NCBI GenBank assembly: GCA_965237985.1
Contig: OZ250161.1
Span: forward strand, 372,001-436,000
Direction: 5' to 3'
DNA: 64,000 nucleotides
From: G965212025 sp965237985
Lineage (GTDB): Bacteria; Pseudomonadota; Gammaproteobacteria; Poriferisulfidales; Oxydemutatoraceae
In this document: positions 1 through 7,895 of the stretch, one piece after another
Layout: the number at the start of each line of letters is the position of its first letter
Numbering within the stretch: position 1 is the stretch's first letter
The notes under the pieces: generated by a model
Database searches by the model: none
Seen by the model: the letters and a program-made list of their open reading frames with translations, nothing else
What the model was told of the DNA's origin: nothing
Program-made: the position numbers and the translations under genes

Positions 1-2
1 CG

Positions 3-326
3 GCTTTGTATCTGGCATGTGCCCCGAAAAGCAATGCCGTTCACGTGGCTTTCAAGACTGTGATGTCTGAAGTCAAAGCGCAGAAATCACTGCCGGTGCC
101 ATTGCATTTGCGCAATGCCCCAACGGAGTTGCTGCGTTCTTTAGGGCATGGCAAGACTTACCGCTACGCCCACGATGAACCAGACGCTTTTGCAGCAGGG
201 GAAAGATATTTTCCCGATGGCGTGCCCGAAACTATGTATTACAAGCCGACGAATCGCGGCTGGGAAGCATATTTCAGGGAGCGGCTGGAATACCTGGATA
301 GTTTGACGAGAAAGCGAGGAGGTTGA
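3..326 (+). CDS. rarA: Replication-associated recombination protein A (C-terminal part)
   Basis: Only the last 107 codons are present; the gene begins upstream of the window and the frame is open at its left edge. The residues match the C-terminal tetramerisation region of the RarA/MgsA/WRNIP1 family: the CAPKSNAV stretch near the start, then PVPLHLRNAPTELL, the YRYAHDEPDAFAAGERYFPDG block and a final EYLDSL. RarA is an AAA+ ATPase that acts at stalled replication forks. The P-loop and lid lie outside the window, so activity cannot be judged. The identification rests on this conserved tail, which is characteristic of the family. Confidence 0.9.
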   Translation, partial: ALYLACAPKSNAVHVAFKTVMSEVKAQKSLPVPLHLRNAPTELLRSLGHGKTYRYAHDEPDAFAAGERYFPDGVPETMYYKPTNRGWEAYFRERLEYLDSLTRKRGG

Positions 327-382
327 TATTGGGAGGGGGTTGTATGAGGGTTTCGACAAAAGCCGGAGTGTAGGGCGTTTTA

Positions 383-682
383 GTGCTAGAGTGTCAGTTC
401 GTGGATGAATTAAAAATATCTCATGCCTTTGTCGAGCGCATGCTGGATTGTTTGCGGGAGCACGACCAGCAATGCCGAGATCCCTTGGTTGCCGCGCAGT
501 ATTTGTCTGCGCTTTGTGCCTTGCTGGTCGCGAAAAACACGCCTTCCGAGGTCGAGGCACGCAGCTTGTTGCAACAGCTTTATGCTTTCATGGAGCAGGT
601 CTGCGGGGCTGAAAGTACCTCGCCGGAGCCTTCCGGAGAGGCTTTTGGAATGTGGTATCCGTCGGGGGACGACGGCGCTTAG
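383..682 (+). CDS. Hypothetical protein, 99 aa
   Basis: I do not recognise a named family. The start shown is GTG at 383; a second GTG at 401 would give a protein beginning MDELKISHAFVERML, which looks like a more natural N-terminus. Neither has a convincing ribosome binding site. The chain is soluble and probably helical, with three cysteines in the first half and no signal peptide or membrane segment. It is well separated from rarA and its last four bases overlap the end of the convergent small membrane gene. Helix-like composition and the lack of a better frame here support a real gene, but function is unknown. Confidence 0.5.
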   Translation: MLECQFVDELKISHAFVERMLDCLREHDQQCRDPLVAAQYLSALCALLVAKNTPSEVEARSLLQQLYAFMEQVCGAESTSPEPSGEAFGMWYPSGDDGA

Positions 683-897
683 AGATGCCCGCTGAAGGCC
701 AGAATCAGCAGGACAACAATCAGCCCGCTCGCGGTCAGCAGAAACAGGGATAGTGCCCGCTTGTGCCGAAACAATGCCATGCCTGCGAGCAACAGAAGTA
801 AGGCAATGAGCGCTGCTATCAGGGGCGGGCGCAAAATATCCTGCCAGACATGGAACCGCCTGCCGACGTTAAAAGTGCCTTGTCTGCTTTCAGGCAT
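679..897 (-). CDS. Small two-helix membrane protein, hypothetical
   Basis: The 72-residue product has a short polar N-terminus (about 24 residues), then a hydrophobic helix rich in Ala, Ile and Leu (about residues 26-43), a basic turn (RHKRA) and a second hydrophobic helix to residue 70. This is the pattern of a small inner-membrane protein with two transmembrane segments and a positively charged loop. It is convergent with the unknown plus-strand gene and overlaps its stop by four bases. It lies downstream of ygfZ on the same strand and may be co-transcribed with it. No family is recognised. Confidence 0.5.
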   Translation of the reverse strand: MPESRQGTFNVGRRFHVWQDILRPPLIAALIALLLLLAGMALFRHKRALSLFLLTASGLIVVLLILAFSGHL

Positions 898-983
898 TGC
901 CTGAAGCGGCCAAGGATGTGTATGGAAAGAAACTGGTTTGTCACGAAGCAGTAATCATTTGAAACTTTTTCCGGGCGGCATTG

Positions 984-2003
984 TCAGGACCCCGGTTCTG
1001 CTTCAACTGGCTGAAGCCAAGGGCAGATTTCCAGGAGAGAACCGTCGACGCTGCCCAGACGGCCGGTACCGCCTCCGGCAATCCGCAAAGCAGCCAGACC
1101 CAGCCAACCATTTCCAGCCGGGACAGGGCAGGAGTCGATGATTTCTCCGCAGGGCTGTTCGTTATGCCATTTGCGGACAAACACTTTGGTTCCCGGAAGC
1201 ATTTCCTGCTTATCCGTGCTTCGTACCAGACAGGCACGTTGCTTGGCTTTGCCGCGGTAATGGGTCCGTGCGATAATTTCCTGTCCGGGAAAGCAACCTT
1301 TGGAAAAGCTGACCACTCCCAACCAGTCCAGGTTGAGGGATTGCGGCAGGAATCGCTCAGTGTTTGCTGCACTGATCATGGGGTAACCATTGCAGAGTTC
1401 GTGCATTCTCCAAAGACCCGGATCAGCGGATCTTGCATCCTGCAAAAGCGTGTTTTGCAAGGCAGTGAAATGCGCGGCGTCTGCGTATATTTCAAAGCGT
1501 GGGCAGTCACTGCCGGCGGTTCGGATCAAAACATGATTTTCTGTACAGCACTGCTCGCCAGGTTGAGCTGGAGCACTTCCAAAGTGCTTGCGCACGACAT
1601 CGTCGCAGTTTCTGCCCATGACTCCGAGGCATTTGAAAGTTGTAGCTTCCAAGGTTACACGAGAGCGCATGACGAAGATTGACAAACGTTTGCGAACGGT
1701 TTCCGAAAGTTTGTTTTCCAAGCTGAAAAAATAATCGCCGCCGAAAACAAAAACCCGTCCGAGCGCGATGATTCGTCCTTTTGGATTGCAATACCCGGAA
1801 TATCCGGAATGTGAACTGTCAACTTTCAGCAAGTCATTCGTGAATTGCCGGTTCAGAAAATCACCGGTGTCTTCGCCGTGAAAGCGGGTGACCCCAAGCC
1901 AGGGAAATTGGCAAAAAACAGTGCCGTCCGGACAAGGAACATCTTTCTGGAAAAAAGTGTCCGTCTGGCGGTGTTTCGTTGTGGTTGCGGATTCTTTCGT
2001 CAT
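984..2003 (-). CDS. ygfZ: YgfZ/GcvT-fold folate-binding protein
   Basis: YgfZ is a tetrahydrofolate-binding protein related to the glycine-cleavage T-protein; in Escherichia coli it supports the function of some iron-sulfur enzymes. The diagnostic motif KGCFPGQE is present at about residues 235-242 and is followed by RTHYRGKAKQR, both typical of the family. The chosen start is the ATG at 2003 (339 aa). An upstream in-frame GTG at 2057 would add 18 residues without resemblance to the family. No strong ribosome binding site is visible for either. The N-terminal part is more divergent than the motif region, but the gene is otherwise full length. Confidence 0.88.
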   Translation of the reverse strand: MTKESATTTKHRQTDTFFQKDVPCPDGTVFCQFPWLGVTRFHGEDTGDFLNRQFTNDLLKVDSSHSGYSGYCNPKGRIIALGRVFVFGGDYFFSLENKLSETVRKRLSIFVMRSRVTLEATTFKCLGVMGRNCDDVVRKHFGSAPAQPGEQCCTENHVLIRTAGSDCPRFEIYADAAHFTALQNTLLQDARSADPGLWRMHELCNGYPMISAANTERFLPQSLNLDWLGVVSFSKGCFPGQEIIARTHYRGKAKQRACLVRSTDKQEMLPGTKVFVRKWHNEQPCGEIIDSCPVPAGNGWLGLAALRIAGGGTGRLGSVDGSLLEICPWLQPVEAEPGS

Positions 2004-2511
2004 TGTCGCTTGTGTGGGGATGGTCTTGTGCCTTTGGAGCCGGGCGGAGTCGCGCACAAATTCCGACGGACTTTTTCACCATGCTTTTCTGCATGGTTGC
2101 TGAGCCGTGCTGTTTCATTTGTTCTACAGCTCTCCGCGAACTCTGAATTATTGGCGAACTCTCGTTTGTGGAACCAGACCATATCGCCGCCTATCTTAAG
2201 CGAATAAAGGCAACTGTGGCTGGTTGAGGTGTGGGCAAGACGACTGTGCACACCTTTCGCTTGGACCATGGGGTACCAGCTAGGTGGTGAAGCTTGCAAA
2301 GTCTGGCCCGGAGCTGTCATTGTGTCTTGGGCAGCGTCCCAGAAATTCTGACAACGTTGCTGAAAACCGATCTTGATTGAGCCGGGTTCACTCTGAAAGA
2401 TGGGTACCGCTTTGGGGTCTGGGTTCTCGCTACACCGGTTGAGGCAGTCTGGGGTTTTTTGACAGTTCAGCCGCCTGGGTCAGGCCTGTTCAGCTTGCTT
2501 GTTCCTATTCG
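2004..2511. other. Gene-poor spacer between hemD and ygfZ
   Basis: About 500 bases with no open frame that resembles a protein family on either strand. Short open frames here have no family-like motifs. The stretch may hold the ygfZ promoter and the end of the hem transcript, but no clear terminator hairpin with a T-run was seen. Confidence 0.5.
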
Positions 2512-3273
2512 TCATTTCCTGTGTCTGCTTTGCCACCAGTCTTGTGCGGCGTGCAGCATGTCGTGATCCAATGGGCTTCTTGCGACTAACGGCGTTTTTT
2601 GAAACTTCAGTGCATGATAGGCAGGCAACTGGTTTTCGCTGCCCAGCAACAGTTTCAAGTTCAGAAGCTGACTGCGGCTTTTCCTGGCAGTCAGCGCGTA
2701 CAGGTTCAGCAGTGCATCGACGTTGGTGACCATGGTCAGGTCGTAAGCCGGTTTTCCAGGTGTAAGTTCTAGGGGTGGGCAGTTCGGCATGACTCTCTCG
2801 TAGACTTCCAGGTACAGGACCTGCGCCGCAATTTTTCTAAGTTTTTGGGCCAGGACTTCTTTGCCTCCGAGCCCGCGAAAAATGATGACTCGCCCGTTTC
2901 CTGCTGTTCGGGTAACAATGGCGAGACGCAGCAACGCTTCTGAACCAGGGTTTTGGGGATAGGCTGACACCGGGATGTTGTAATGAGCCAACAGTTCGGC
3001 AGTACTTTTGCCGACAGCTGCTACCGGTGGGAGTGTGTGTCCCTTTATTCCGATTTTTGCAAACAGGCGGTTTGCGTATATCACTGCATTCTGGCTGATG
3101 AAAATCAGCAGTTTGCTTGACAGGATGTCGTCCCGATTGCATTGTTTCGCCACGATGTCGGATCGGTCGCGCATTGTGGTCACCGGAAAAGCCTGAGACA
3201 AAGCGCCGGCGTGCTGCAATAAAGCCAACATTTTGCGGTTTTGCTCATGCGGTCTGGTAACCAGCACGCGCAT
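2512..3273 (-). CDS. hemD: Uroporphyrinogen-III synthase
   Basis: HemD closes and inverts ring D of hydroxymethylbilane, the product of HemC, to make uroporphyrinogen III in heme synthesis. The N-terminus MRVLVTRPHEQ, the ISQNAV block in the first domain, VAAVGKSTAELL in the linker and GSEALL fit the family's two-domain pattern; length is normal (253 aa). The start at 3273 is chosen because it begins the conserved MRVLVTRP strand. An in-frame ATG at 3303 would add ten residues (MRKTEKSLHG), but those codons come from the first unit of the neighbouring tandem repeat. The gene is about 965 bases from hemC, whereas hemC and hemD are normally adjacent. Confidence 0.92.
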   Translation of the reverse strand: MRVLVTRPHEQNRKMLALLQHAGALSQAFPVTTMRDRSDIVAKQCNRDDILSSKLLIFISQNAVIYANRLFAKIGIKGHTLPPVAAVGKSTAELLAHYNIPVSAYPQNPGSEALLRLAIVTRTAGNGRVIIFRGLGGKEVLAQKLRKIAAQVLYLEVYERVMPNCPPLELTPGKPAYDLTMVTNVDALLNLYALTARKSRSQLLNLKLLLGSENQLPAYHALKFQKTPLVARSPLDHDMLHAAQDWWQSRHRK

Positions 3274-3274
3274 A

Positions 3275-4342
3275 CCATGCAAGGATTTTTCAGTTTTCCG
3301 CATGGTTCTGGTGCGCTTTCAGGTGCTGATGGACGCCTGGATGCGATCGTTTCTGCGCCACGGTTGGGGTGATGGCTGCAAAGTCCGAAGCAGACGCTGT
3401 CCTTTGACGATGCCGGGATTTTTCAGCTTTCCACAGCATGCTTCTGGTGCGCTTTCAGGTGCTGACGGACGCCTGGATGCGATCGTTTTTGTGCTTACGG
3501 TGGGGGTGATGACTGCAAAGTCAGAAGCAGGCCCTGTCCTTTTACGACGCCAGGGTTTTTCAGCTTTCCGCAGCATGCTTCTGGTGCGTTTTCAGGTGCT
3601 GATGGATGCCTGGATGCGATCGTTTCTGCGCCACGGTTGGGGTGATGACCGCAAAGTCCGAAGCGGGCGCTGTCCTTTGACGATGCCGGGATTTTTCAGC
3701 TTTCCACAGCATGCTTCTGGTGCGCTTTCAGGTGCTGAGGGACGCCTGGATGCAATCGTTTTTGCGCCACGGTTGGGGTGATGACTGCAAAGTCCGAAGC
3801 CGGAACTGTCCTTTGACGATGCCAGGGTTTTTCAGCTTTCCGCAGCATGGTTCTGGTGCGCTTTCAGGTGCTGATGGATGCCTGGATGCGATCGTTTTTG
3901 TGCTACGGTTGGGGTGATGACCGCAAAGTCCGAAGCGGGAGCTGAGCTTTGACAGAGCCGGGATTTTTCAGCTTTCCGCAGCATGCTTCTGGTGCGCTTT
4001 CAGGTGCTGACGGACGCCTGGATGCAATCGTTTTTGCGCCACGGTTGGGGTGATGACTGCAAAGTCCGAAGCGGCGCTGAGCTTTGACAGAGCCGGGATT
4101 TTTCAGCTTTCCACAGCATGCTTCTGGTGCGCTTTCAGGTGCTGAGGGACGCCTGGATGCAATCGTTTTTGCGCCACGGTTTGGGTGATGACCGCAAAGT
4201 CCGAAGCAGGCCCTGTCCTTTGACGATGCCAGGGTTTTTCAGCTTTCCGCAGCATGCTTCTGGTGCGCTTTCAGGTGCTGACGGGCGCCTTGAAGCAACA
4301 GTTCTTGTGCCACGGTTTGGGCGATGACTGCAAAGTCCGAAG
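3275..4342. repeat. Tandem array of about eight 136-bp units derived from the 3' end of hemC
   Basis: The landmark CTGGTGCGCTTTCAGGTGCTG (one unit has T for C) starts at 3308, 3444, 3581, 3717, 3853, 3989, 4124 and 4260, so spacings are 136, 137, 136, 136, 136, 135 and 136. The last unit lies inside the hemC coding sequence and encodes its final 33 residues and stop. The others sit between hemC and hemD as noncoding copies that, read on the minus strand, still spell SDFAVI, QHLKAHQKHA and the hemC stop. The internal units are more like each other than like hemC, for example in the GATGCGATCGTTT stretch, which suggests expansion after a first duplication. The first unit runs into the hemD start. 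Confidence 0.95.
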
Positions 4343-5183
4343 CTGCTGCCTCCCCATGGTAATCCAGTAATGCATTCGTCGCGGCATTCCCGACGCGGGC
4401 ATGGATTCTGATGCGTTTGGAGGCAATTGTGGCATGAACTCCCAGCGGTGAAAAACAGTCAGCACCCAAGCTTAACCCGACGGCCCTTTCAGCGTGGACG
4501 CAACGCCAGGTATCTTCATCGTTGACCGTTGTCAGTAGCTCCCGGAGTGCATGGTCCGAGCTTCGACATTCCAAGGCAATGGCACCTTGGCCGATAGCGG
4601 GAATCATGCGGTTGCCGGCCAGTCTCTGGTGGGGTTGTACGTGGTATCCCATTCGTTCCAGACCAGCACAAGCCAGCACAATCCCATTCATATCACCCCT
4701 TTCCAGGCGGGCCAGGCGGGTCTGGATATTGCCGCGAAGATTGACAATGGCAAGATCAGGTCGTTTGTTCAACAGTTGCACGCTGCGGCGTAAACTGGAA
4801 GTCCCGACGCGAGCGCCTTCAGGCAAATCGTCCAAGCGGGTGGATGAGGCGCCAAGAAAGGCATCACTGGCATCACCACGCGCCAGTACGGCTGCGATAA
4901 TGAGTCCGTCTGGCAAGATTCCCGGCACATCTTTCAAAGAGTGAACGGCGACATCCGCCCGCCCGGCAAGCAGGTCTTTTTCCAATTCCTTCACAAACAG
5001 GGACTTGCCGCCAAAAACACGCAGCGGCTGACTTTGATTGCGGTCGGCGCGTGTTTCCATTCCCTTGGTGACGGTTTCAACTTTGGGTAGTGTTTCGCGC
5101 AGGCATTTTTTGAATATTTCGGTTTGTCGCAATGCCAAGGGACTTTTTCGCGTCACGATGCGCAAAAATTTTTCAGTTGCCAT
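4239..5183 (-). CDS. hemC: Porphobilinogen deaminase (hydroxymethylbilane synthase)
   Basis: HemC joins four porphobilinogen molecules into hydroxymethylbilane in cytosolic heme synthesis. Visible family features are RKSPLAL near the N-terminus, KSLFVKELE, the catalytic aspartate in VHSLKDVP (Asp85), VGTSSLRR, NLRGNIQTR and PAIGQGA. The dipyrromethane cofactor cysteine is Cys243 in ADCFSPLGVHA. Length (314 aa) is normal. The ATG at 5183 starts the canonical strand (MATEKFLRIVTRKSPLAL). The last 33 codons form the final unit of the 136-bp tandem array, so the array grew out of this gene's 3' end. In most relatives hemD follows at once; here it is displaced. Confidence 0.96.
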   Translation of the reverse strand: MATEKFLRIVTRKSPLALRQTEIFKKCLRETLPKVETVTKGMETRADRNQSQPLRVFGGKSLFVKELEKDLLAGRADVAVHSLKDVPGILPDGLIIAAVLARGDASDAFLGASSTRLDDLPEGARVGTSSLRRSVQLLNKRPDLAIVNLRGNIQTRLARLERGDMNGIVLACAGLERMGYHVQPHQRLAGNRMIPAIGQGAIALECRSSDHALRELLTTVNDEDTWRCVHAERAVGLSLGADCFSPLGVHATIASKRIRIHARVGNAATNALLDYHGEAAASDFAVIAQTVAQELLLQGARQHLKAHQKHAAES

Positions 5184-5301
5184 TCAGTTTGCCTGTCCAA
5201 GGTTTACAGGCGTAGTCCCTGGCGTTCCCCCAAGGCGCTTTTTCATGGTATTTGTTCGCGGCTCAGGTCAGGAAAATTTGTGCGGCACTGGTGTTTTTCA
5301 A

Positions 5302-6150
5302 TCAGTCGCCACGGCGTCTGATGCCGAGTACTCCTCGCGTCGGGTCGTAACCATAGATCGCCAAGGCAAAAAACAGCATCATAAAGAACGACACCCACAA
5401 CAGTGCGGGAATATTCAGCTGGCCGTAAAGAGCGAAGCGAATGAGTTCTACGGCATAGGTGAAGGGATTGTGTGCACAGACCTGGTGGAGCAACAGGCTG
5501 GCTTCCTTGACGCGCCACAAGGGGTACAAGGCGGAGGAAGCGAAGAACATGGGGAAAATCACAAAATTCATGATGCCGGCAAAATTTTCCAGTTGTTTGA
5601 CGACTGAAGAAATAAACAATCCCAGTGCACCAAGCATCAGACCGCTCAGAAGCAGCGCCGGGAGCAATGCCAAGTATCCGATTTCTGGAGGGCGAATATC
5701 CCAGAACCAGGCAATCACCAGAAAAACATAAACTTGGCAGGCGGAGATGATGGTTCCGGCAAGTAATTTGCTTGCCAACAAAAACCAGCGTGGCATCGGG
5801 CTGAGCAACAAAATGCGCATGCTTCCCATTTCGCGGTCGTACACCATGGAAAGGGAAGTCTGCATGCCACTGAACAATTGAATCATGCCGATCAGCCCGG
5901 GGGCAATGTACTCTTCGTAGAGCACGTAGGTTTCGTACGGGGGAATAATGGAAACACCCAACACGGAGCGGAAGCCAGCCGCAAAAATGAACAGCCACAC
6001 CAGCGGCCTGACCAAGGCCGCGACAAAACGGGCACGCTGCTGTACAAAACGCAACAATTCACGGGTGGTAATTCCTTTGAAGCAATACCAGTGTTCGGAC
6101 AACAAACGATTGGAAATTCGCTCCTGAGGTAGCGGGGTCAGTGTGGGCAT
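5302..6150 (-). CDS. PQQ-linked ABC transporter permease (ABC-2 type, PedC-like)
   Basis: An integral membrane protein of 282 residues with about six hydrophobic segments and the ABC-2 permease core (GLIGMIQLFSGMQTSLSMVYDRE, then SPMPRWFLLASK). It most resembles the PedC-like permeases found beside pyrroloquinoline-quinone (PQQ) alcohol dehydrogenase genes in pseudomonads and methylotrophs. It lies 15 bases downstream of its ATPase and ends a four-gene minus-strand cluster with the beta-propeller and binding protein. The substrate of such transporters is not established. Assignment is supported mainly by the combination of neighbours; the permease alone could be any ABC-2 exporter. Confidence 0.8.
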   Translation of the reverse strand: MPTLTPLPQERISNRLLSEHWYCFKGITTRELLRFVQQRARFVAALVRPLVWLFIFAAGFRSVLGVSIIPPYETYVLYEEYIAPGLIGMIQLFSGMQTSLSMVYDREMGSMRILLLSPMPRWFLLASKLLAGTIISACQVYVFLVIAWFWDIRPPEIGYLALLPALLLSGLMLGALGLFISSVVKQLENFAGIMNFVIFPMFFASSALYPLWRVKEASLLLHQVCAHNPFTYAVELIRFALYGQLNIPALLWVSFFMMLFFALAIYGYDPTRGVLGIRRRGD

Positions 6151-6165
6151 GGTTCTCTGCCTAAC

Positions 6166-6894
6166 TTAAAGTAAATTAGCAAGACTTGCTTTGAATGTAT
6201 TGAATGTTTGAGTATTACCAATCTCTCCGGCGACACCACGCGCGACTATTTCTCCTTTGCGAAGTACCAGCAAGGTATCTTTTTGGTCAATTTCGTCCAG
6301 GAGGTGCGTAGTCCAGAGTATTCCGGTACCGTCATCACATAAATGGCGCACATGCTTAATAATCGCTTCACGGCTTTCGACATCGAGACCGACGGTTGGT
6401 TCGTCAAGTACCAGCAGAGCGGGGCTGTGCATCAATGCCCGAGCAATCTCCACGCGTCTGACCTGACCGCCGCTCAAATTCCTCAGTCGGTCATGGATCT
6501 GGTGTTCCATCCCCAGACGTTGCAGTTCTTTTTCTATCAGCGGGAAAGCTCGGCGGGTGGAAAAACCGGACAAAGCGGCCGCGTATTTCATGTTCTGCCA
6601 GACCGTGAGGTCTAGGTCAAGGGAGCGTTGCTGGAAAATCACTCCCAGTTTCTTGAGGGCGAAGTAGGGGTGTTTTTTGATGTTATGGCCGCAAATCCAG
6701 ATGCTGCCGCTGCGGCTGTTGTAGAGCCGGGTAATCAAGGAAAAGAGAGTGCTTTTCCCGGCACCATTGGCCCCGAGGAGCACACAGAACTCGCCCGTCG
6801 AAATTTTCAGGTCAATCTTGTTTAAAGCTTGTTTATTGCCAAAGAAGTAACTGAGGTCGGAAACTTCCAGGACTGGCTGCGTGACACCGGTCAC
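6166..6894 (-). CDS. PQQ-linked ABC transporter ATP-binding protein
   Basis: Typical single-domain ABC ATPase of 242 residues: Walker A GANGAGKST, signature LSGGQVRR, Walker B LLVLDEPTVGLD and a switch histidine in WTTHLLDEI. It starts with GTG at 6894, sharing bases with the stop of the beta-propeller gene (GTGA), so the two are translationally coupled. With the downstream permease it should form an inner-membrane ABC complex. The subtype, a partner of PQQ-dependent alcohol oxidation systems, is inferred from the adjacent YVTN beta-propeller and periplasmic binding protein, a gene set described together with PQQ alcohol dehydrogenases. Confidence 0.88.
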   Translation of the reverse strand: MTGVTQPVLEVSDLSYFFGNKQALNKIDLKISTGEFCVLLGANGAGKSTLFSLITRLYNSRSGSIWICGHNIKKHPYFALKKLGVIFQQRSLDLDLTVWQNMKYAAALSGFSTRRAFPLIEKELQRLGMEHQIHDRLRNLSGGQVRRVEIARALMHSPALLVLDEPTVGLDVESREAIIKHVRHLCDDGTGILWTTHLLDEIDQKDTLLVLRKGEIVARGVAGEIGNTQTFNTFKASLANLL

Positions 6895-7895
6895 AATTGT
6901 TTACTGACCGCCACCCCCCACGGATACCTTCCTACAGAGATGGATTTAATGGTGCGCAACTCGGTGGTATCGATGACGGAAATGTCGTTGCTGACCCCGT
7001 TGGTCGTGTAAAGGCGCTTTTCGTCCGGGCTGAAAGCCATTTGCCAGACTCGTTGTCCGACCAACAGATATTTTTGAACTTCATAGCTCTTGGCATCCAG
7101 AACCACCACCCGAGCGGCTGGCCCCAATGCCACATAGGCGGTCTTGTCATCGCGACTCAAGCGGACCCCAACCGGTTGAATGGCTTCAGGTCTGATGCCG
7201 GGTATTTTGAAGCCGATAATTTTCAAAACTTTCTGGTTGTGGGCGTCGATGACATGTACAGTGCCGCCTACTTCGGATGTGACCCAGACCTGTTTTCCGT
7301 CATGAGTAAATTCTGCGAAGCGAGGCCGGCTCCCCACCAGCACATTCGCATATACATTGGAATTGGCAGTGTTGATGAAGTGCGCCATATTCGTGGTTTC
7401 CGAGGTGTTGACCAGAGTCTTGCCGTCGGGACTGATGCCCATGCCTTCCGGTTCAACGCCGACCTCTATTTCCGAAGCAATTTTGCGTTTCTGGATGTCG
7501 ATGACCGTGACGATATTGTCGTCTTCGTTGGCAACGTAAATGAAGTTCCCGTCCGGAGACATGGCCATGAGTTCCGGATCCGGGCCCGACGGCAGAAAGC
7601 GCACGACTTTTCTGCTGCTCAGGTCTATAACCTGGATCTGATCATCATCGCTTGTGCAGACATACAGAAATTTCTGGTCTTTGCTGACCAGAACTCCGCG
7701 CGGACGTTGCCCCACGGCAACGGTGTCCTCGACTTCCAAAGTTGTGCCGTTGATGATAGTCACTGTGTTGTCTTTCTCGTTGGACACATAGATGGTGTGT
7801 GCTTCATTAGCTGCAGCTGGCTGGCTACAGATCAGAACCGCCAGAGTGGCCAGCAGAGTCAGGGTGCCGGCACGACATGGGGTGTATACGCTCAT
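6891..7895 (-). CDS. Periplasmic YVTN-type beta-propeller protein, PQQ-ABC associated
   Basis: A signal peptide (about residues 1-29, ending in SQPAAANE) is followed by repeated blades of the YVTN/NHL kind: IYVSNEKDNTVTIIN, LYVCTSDDDQIQVIDL, IYVANEDDNIVTVIDI and LYTTNGVSNDISVIDT. About seven blades fit the 334 residues, so the mature protein is probably a closed propeller in the periplasm. An AGGAGG sequence lies seven bases before the ATG at 7895. It directly follows the binding-protein stop and overlaps the ATPase start, so it belongs to the same operon. Its role in PQQ-linked systems is unclear; a scaffold or ligand-binding role is possible. Confidence 0.88.
   Translation of the reverse strand: MSVYTPCRAGTLTLLATLAVLICSQPAAANEAHTIYVSNEKDNTVTIINGTTLEVEDTVAVGQRPRGVLVSKDQKFLYVCTSDDDQIQVIDLSSRKVVRFLPSGPDPELMAMSPDGNFIYVANEDDNIVTVIDIQKRKIASEIEVGVEPEGMGISPDGKTLVNTSETTNMAHFINTANSNVYANVLVGSRPRFAEFTHDGKQVWVTSEVGGTVHVIDAHNQKVLKIIGFKIPGIRPEAIQPVGVRLSRDDKTAYVALGPAARVVVLDAKSYEVQKYLLVGQRVWQMAFSPDEKRLYTTNGVSNDISVIDTTELRTIKSISVGRYPWGVAVSKQL

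Noticed and set aside
981..1682. Long plus-strand open frame opposite ygfZ
   Set aside because: The minus-strand ygfZ has family motifs; the plus frame has none.
3233..3781. Plus-strand open frame through the tandem array encoding repeats of HASGALSGADGRLDAI
   Set aside because: It is an artefact of the hemC-derived repeats. Units of 135-137 bases break the frame, there is no ribosome binding site, and the minus strand carries the known genes.
3275..4342. Possible CRISPR array
   Set aside because: Units are 136 bases, all repeat and no unique spacers, and no cas gene is nearby.
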